Shown piece by piece: positions 58,811 through 64,000 of a DNA stretch of 64,000 nt (within the stretch, counting starts at the first letter, position 1; the number at the start of each line of letters is the position of its first letter). Source of the DNA: Branchiostoma floridae. Lineage: Eukaryota > Chordata > Leptocardii > Amphioxiformes > Branchiostomatidae. The stretch is from contig NC_049992.1 in assembly GCF_000003815.2 (NCBI RefSeq), positions 6,984,344-7,048,343 of the forward strand. Direction: 5' to 3'. Under the pieces are notes generated by a model. That model searched no databases. It had not been told where the DNA came from and saw only the letters and a program-made list of their open reading frames with translations. The translations under genes were made by a program, and so were the position numbers.

Positions 58811-61800
58811 GTGAGTTCATATCGTAGTTCATACTCTTTTCTTGTTGTAGGCAAAAAATTGCGGCTTGTTGTGTTGTTAATCGGTGGCAAAACGACTTGT
58901 TCTAACTCCAGTACTGCGATCGCTATTGAACAGATAGCACTCCCATTCAAAAGACCTTCTACTTTGCAGTGTTAAAAGTGGAGGTAGTTTCTCCGTAGAT
59001 ACATTAACGACATGGAAGGATCATTATCTAGGTAAATTTGATAATATTTCTGATTGTATTGTCTTCGTAAGTGCCCTGGTTGTCTCGGTTCTCGGTTTAG
59101 CGAAGCGGGTATTGTCGCCCGGCGGTGTTAGCGGGCCTGGCCCACCGCCGGGCACCCCGACCCACGTCCGGCGGGCGCACCTCACTTATGCAGGGCACGT
59201 GCCAGCCCCAACACCGGGCAGGCCGGTTCCCGTAATTCCATCAAAGTTATCAGGACTGTCGATGAGTGTTTCTTGTAGAAGCAAGGGTTCGCGCCCTCTC
59301 GCTGCCAAGTTTGGCATTAGTTTAGCGACGTTAGCGTGCAGAGAATGTTTTTAGGAAACGCCGTTTTGGTTAGAGTCAACCTTAATTTCTGCTTTCACAG
59401 ACTGACAAGTACAGACGAGACACAAACAGAACGTTTGAGCCCGACAAAATCCTTCTATTTTTGATACCCTTTACAGATAAAGAAGTCACAGTTTAGTGCA
59501 TATCTGTTTGTAAATAATATTTCTTTACTTTCTTCAGACAGAAAACGCAAATCAAAGTCAGCACAAGTTGTTATGAAACAGAAGTTTCCTTTGCCTTAAT
59601 TTGGAGCATGTCGGTGCAACTGAAAACTCTCCGAGACTCAACTTTGTTTTTGACGTTTTCGACTTTCAGTTGTCTACGTTTAAAACACATTCTGGAATTG
59701 TTCTGACGCCCCTAAACTAAGGTTTTAAGAAGGTGTAAAAAGCAACACGTTACGTGAAGAGATGTAATTTCAGTGGCTTTTCTCTCCATAGAAAATGGTC
59801 CCCACACACAAAGCCTAGCGAAAAGCCGTGAAGTGGTCTTGATGGGGTTTAATAAAATGAGGACCCAGTACTCGTCAGACTCATGGACTGGTGCTGGCTT
59901 TTCTTTTGTTTTCCTTTTAGTTTTTCTCCTAAACACTGCCTGGCTGCGTGTTGTGTTTACTACAAGTATCATCAAAACAGATACTTAGACCCTCAAATCC
60001 ACTTGGATGGTTTTAGCAGAACTCCAACTTCTCATTCATAATATTTGGCAGCAACTTCTGTAAAATTTGTCCTAAAGACATTCTCAAGAACTTATAAAGA
60101 TTATAGAGATATAATGAGTGTGCAAATAGGATGTCTTAAGAAATGATTTTTGTCCGTTTTGTTGTTGATGAATAGGTATGTAAACAAAAGTAATGTTACA
60201 CCATTTTAAGGAGTTGTGTTGTCTTTGGCTTTATTGTAAGCAAAAACTTGTAGCTGTAATATTATCTCGATGTTTTGAGTTAATTAATCCGCTGGGATTG
60301 AATAGAAGGGATTTGAGTCTAGGAAGTTAACTCATAGATCCTTTAATTCTGATTGCCTACAGGAAGAAATTCCTTGATATAATCAAATGGTAGAGAAATG
60401 TAAACAAATAAAGGAAGAACACAAACAGTGAAGTGATTTTGGCTAGCAGGACTGTAGGAAAATTTTCTTTGAGCACTTGATTAAGTGATTTCTAGCCATC
60501 AACTTCAGTTCTATGAGAGTAAAAACATAGACATGGGTGTTGGGCTTAATCAGGTCCAAGTCCAGGTTTACATTTAGAGGCTTATGTTCTTGGATGTTGT
60601 ACCGAGTCCGGACCAGGTCCAGCAAACCGGTATCCACTGTTTGTTGGTTACCATTGAATTCGGAAAGTCATCTGTCAAGCCACAAAAAAATCTCCAAGCA
60701 GATGAATCACAGAGTCGTAGTTTTTCTAGCACAAGAAGCAGTCCCCTGTTTTTTGGGAGCGGGTTCATTGGATTGTTCCGTTGTATGCATGGGATGTCTG
60801 GCAAAACTAGGCTACAAACACAGACACAATTGGGCGCACCATTTTGCACTTAATATCTAACAGAAAACGGCAGGTTACTCTCGTGCATCTCCTGTACCTA
60901 CTAGTACTGTACTAGTACTAATAACATGAGTTGACAAACAAATAAAACCTGTGTACACGGTCGTGTACTACATTGTGCTATGTGCACACATACTGACCAC
61001 AAAACAGGGTTATCATTAGATCTCTATCTCTATTGTTGTCTCATGTCTGTCTTCTACGTCTTAGAACAACCAAACAAAACATAGATTTCTTACAGGATAT
61101 CTTGATACCATATGATATATACATTTGGAGGAGCAAGTAATAAAATGTATCCCAAAAAAATCACAATAACTTTGAATCGTAACTGTCGTAAAATATTTTG
61201 TCATTTGTTGTGAATATGTGTGGAGAAGGGTGACTGGGTGGTCTGTATATTATCGGTCTGTTGAAGTCTTGCCCTACTTTCTTTTTTGTCGTTTGGGAGC
61301 GACCCTTTAGGGTACAGATAGTGTGGTTTGTTTTCTGCATCCCAAGTGTGAAATGTCAAGATGTTGATTGTGATAACAACATCATGAAGTCTTGTTCCCA
61401 GAGTCTTTCAAATCTGACTCCTTCCCATGCTAGAAAAATCTGGTGAAATTTTCTCAGAGAAGTTTGCTGGCAAGACATGGCCCACAATTTGATATGATGT
61501 TATGTGGAAATTTGCTGGCAGTATATCATTAAGTTTGTATTTACACTTTGCAAATTTCATATTGTATAGGGCAGCTGGTTACTAGGTGTTAACTGTTAAG
61601 CATTCATTTTGCCATCCAACTCATAAATATAATGTTATGATGTCTAAAAAGATGCAAAATATAAACATTCCAGCCCATTTTCATGTGAAATTTATTGTGG
61701 TTCCATAAAAAAATGTGGACATATTATGCATGAAGTACACATAAATGTATATTGGTAACCATATAGGATAAACCAAAATGACCATAACTCTATTACCTAT

Positions 61801-64000
61801 AATGGCACATTGCTTGATGTGCTTTAAAATGTGATCTAAAACTAACAAAGTAAGAGGAAGAACAATTTCTCAATTTCTGTCAAATTTTGTATATTTTTGG
61901 AAACCCACATCTTTATAGGGATGAAATCGTCCACAAGTTGTTGAAAGCTCATGTAGTGTCTGTAATGACGTTTTACCCACAAGGGCCCGAGACGCGCATC
62001 CCCGGGTAATGAAATTATGAATATAACGTCCCAATATTATCTACGGGGACGTTCAACAATTCCGGCCCTCGCTATGGCCTGATGAACAACATCACTTGAT
62101 GGATTCCGTTCGAGCTCGCTGAGCAGCGAAATGACATCACGTTTTCATGTAGATATGTAATCATATTCAACAACTATCCCTGCAACAGGAATTCGATTTG
62201 GTATTGTAAAAAAAAATGAAGCCATCAGCTTTGCCAATGAGGAAACTGCTGTCTGTATGTTGATGACAGGTTTCTGTGCTCGTAATAGCGCCGAATCTCG
62301 TGGGACCTCTCCTGTTTACCTAATGTGGAATTATGAATATCTGATATTTTTCCATCTCGCTCTAGTCCCCCCGAGCAGTGATCAACAACTGTTCCTTCCT
62401 ATGCTGATTTATGATGCCATCATCAATTCATTGCCTCGGTTTTAGACATATCTAGACAGAAATTTAGTAAGGAGACCACAGAGGAAAAGTTGAATCTGAC
62501 TACATTTGAACCCTGTATGTATATCAAATTACAGAAGTGTAGTCTTAGCATATTGTTTCAGTTTTGTGATTAGATTCAGAGCAAGGTATAGACATACAGA
62601 CTTTTTTAAATATTGATGTTCCTATATTTATAAAAGTATAAACTTTTTTTCAAAATCGGAGAACCCAAAAATTAGAATTGAAGCATAAGCAAATCCTTTT
62701 TTGTGATCAGCGCAGCAAAGCTCATAACACCATAGACTAAAGTCTATGCTGTTCCTTGTGTGGTATTTGTATATTCTCAAGCAGAGGTTGAGTCATAGAA
62801 ATACTACATAGAGTGGTAGTCGGAAAAATTACCCTCAGAGAGTGCCGGTAATTTTCTACTACATCAAACAATGGATAGTGGGTGAGTGAGTGATCTAATA
62901 TCTTGGCAACTCAACCTCTGCTTGGAGAAAAGCATTTGTAGTCAACACTCTTGGGTGCTTCTTTGTAAGGACCCCTTTGTGGAGCAAATCACCATAAATG
63001 GGAACAAATACAGGGTAATAGTCCATAGTTAGACCGGGCAGAATCGTAACAGTGCTTCTCCGCGCCAAAGTGGTCGTTACAAAAGTCTACACCGCTCTAA
63101 TGCCGCCTGCTAACTACCTTTTGACATAGAGGTTTTATTGTACGCACAGTTATTATTCCTTGCGACTGATACAGATGATTATGAAACGGCATTACGGTGA
63201 TGTCTGATGGATACGTGTGCCGTTAAGAGTCGTTTCCTGGCCGTGGACTTGGTTATATCGCCGAATGTTTTGTAATGGGGGCTCAAACACATAATGATTC
63301 GGTATCTGAGCTCTGGGGACGGAAAGAGTTGTTTATCTGGCGGTGCAGATACCATGAATTTTTGATCAACCAAACGGTTCCACAGGGCGATCAGCAATTT
63401 TGTCCGTGCACCCTACCTGCATACAAATTTCAGTTTCGATCCTTAGAGTGACAAGAATATAAACTAGAATGGACTTTATAGTTATTTGTATTGTCTATTG
63501 TCTGTTTGAGAATGTCACAATACACTACTAGTATCATGTTTCAATTCATGTTTTTTTGTCCCTGTATGCATGTATGACCCTTCTAAGAAAGATAATCATT
63601 GACTTTTGATAATTCACTATTAAATTACTGGATACTACTAGACTTTAAGTGCTACAAATTCACAAGTCAAATGGTTACATGATGTATGTGGTACATCAAC
63701 ACAGAAGGATTTTGACATACTTTCTTGTTTTGAAAAGTATTTACAATTCAAATTTATCAGGATACAGACAAAACTTTTACATCAATGAAGACAATTTTGT
63801 TTGTTTGACAAGTGCACAAACAACAAATATGAAACAAAACCACCCGATTGATGATATAAATATGTAATATTAGAGAAGAAAATTTGTTGTTAACAGATTT
63901 TTTTTTTACTGGCAAAGACATGAAAGAGCCAAAAGGGAATAAAAAGGATGCAAAAAGCAGTCTTAAAGTTAAACTCGCCCTTAATTTTATCAAAGGACGT
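58811..64000 (+). other. Probable large first intron, mostly unique sequence
   Basis: This stretch has few repeats compared with the rest of the window. It holds a GC-rich inverted repeat (GCCCGGCGGTG at 59117 and its complement at 59143), a foldback element at 62776-62927, and non-repetitive blocks around 61960-62460 and 63040-63420 rich in TAAT-type motifs. An AG-preceded open frame at 59781-59988 fits phase 1 but resembles nothing I know. Confidence 0.35.
62776..62927. mobile_element. Foldback MITE
   Basis: CTCAAGCAGAGGTTGAGT at 62776-62793 pairs with ACTCAACCTCTGCTTGGAG at 62909-62927. Inner arms GTCGGAAAAATTACC / GGTAATTTTCTAC continue the stem. Confidence 0.75.

Noticed and set aside
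59773..59988. Possible second exon after the signal-peptide exon
   Set aside because: An acceptor and phase-1 frame exist, but the peptide ends in a stop after 69 codons, has no recognisable features, and would give an implausibly short protein.

Overview
The window looks like animal nuclear DNA from a lancelet (Branchiostoma, cephalochordate). I infer this from two intron-rich genes whose products closely resemble vertebrate proteins, short GT-AG introns, and a very dense mixture of CR1/L2-like and other LINE 3' ends, tRNA-derived SINEs, foldback MITEs and microsatellites. No operons, bacterial genes, CRISPR arrays or rRNA genes are visible. The species call is inference; no search was run.

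Layout. From 1 to about 33 kb I find no credible host gene. This part holds a segmental duplication (about 2.2-3.4 kb versus 7.2-9.0 kb), a dispersed repeat called R1 here (seven copies), a six-copy tandem array of composite units of about 1 kb (10.5-17.1 kb) broken by a truncated LINE, many foldback elements including a perfect 78-bp inverted repeat at 29.3-29.6 kb, and several SINEs. From about 33 to 44 kb lies SLC35E2-like on the minus strand, with six coding exons (447 codons) and a probable non-coding first exon near 43.3 kb. Head to head with it on the plus strand is TMEM201 (Samp1/NET5/Ima1 family), with ten coding exons from 44.6 to 51.6 kb (687 codons). Both gene models were built by hand, and every splice phase closes in frame. 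The space between them carries YY1-like sites and an E-box, fitting a shared bidirectional promoter. A 100-N assembly gap lies inside a foldback MITE upstream of TMEM201. From 52.4 to 58 kb come LINE remnants, a TPR-like coding fragment, a perfect hairpin and a 43-bp minisatellite of about 44 copies. At 58.73 kb a signal-peptide-like first exon with a good donor begins another plus-strand gene whose next exons I cannot find; the rest of the window would be its first intron.

The most unusual signal is repeated partial exon duplication. The 3' end of SLC35E2 exon 5 with its splice donor is re-copied up to four times in the next intron. The 5' end of TMEM201 exon 4 is copied just upstream of itself. 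A degenerate copy of TMEM201 exon 9 forms a possible 33-nt, phase 1-1 microexon. In addition, a hAT-type MITE inserted with its 8-bp target duplication spanning the TMEM201 stop codon, so the reading frame is intact but the 3' UTR was displaced.
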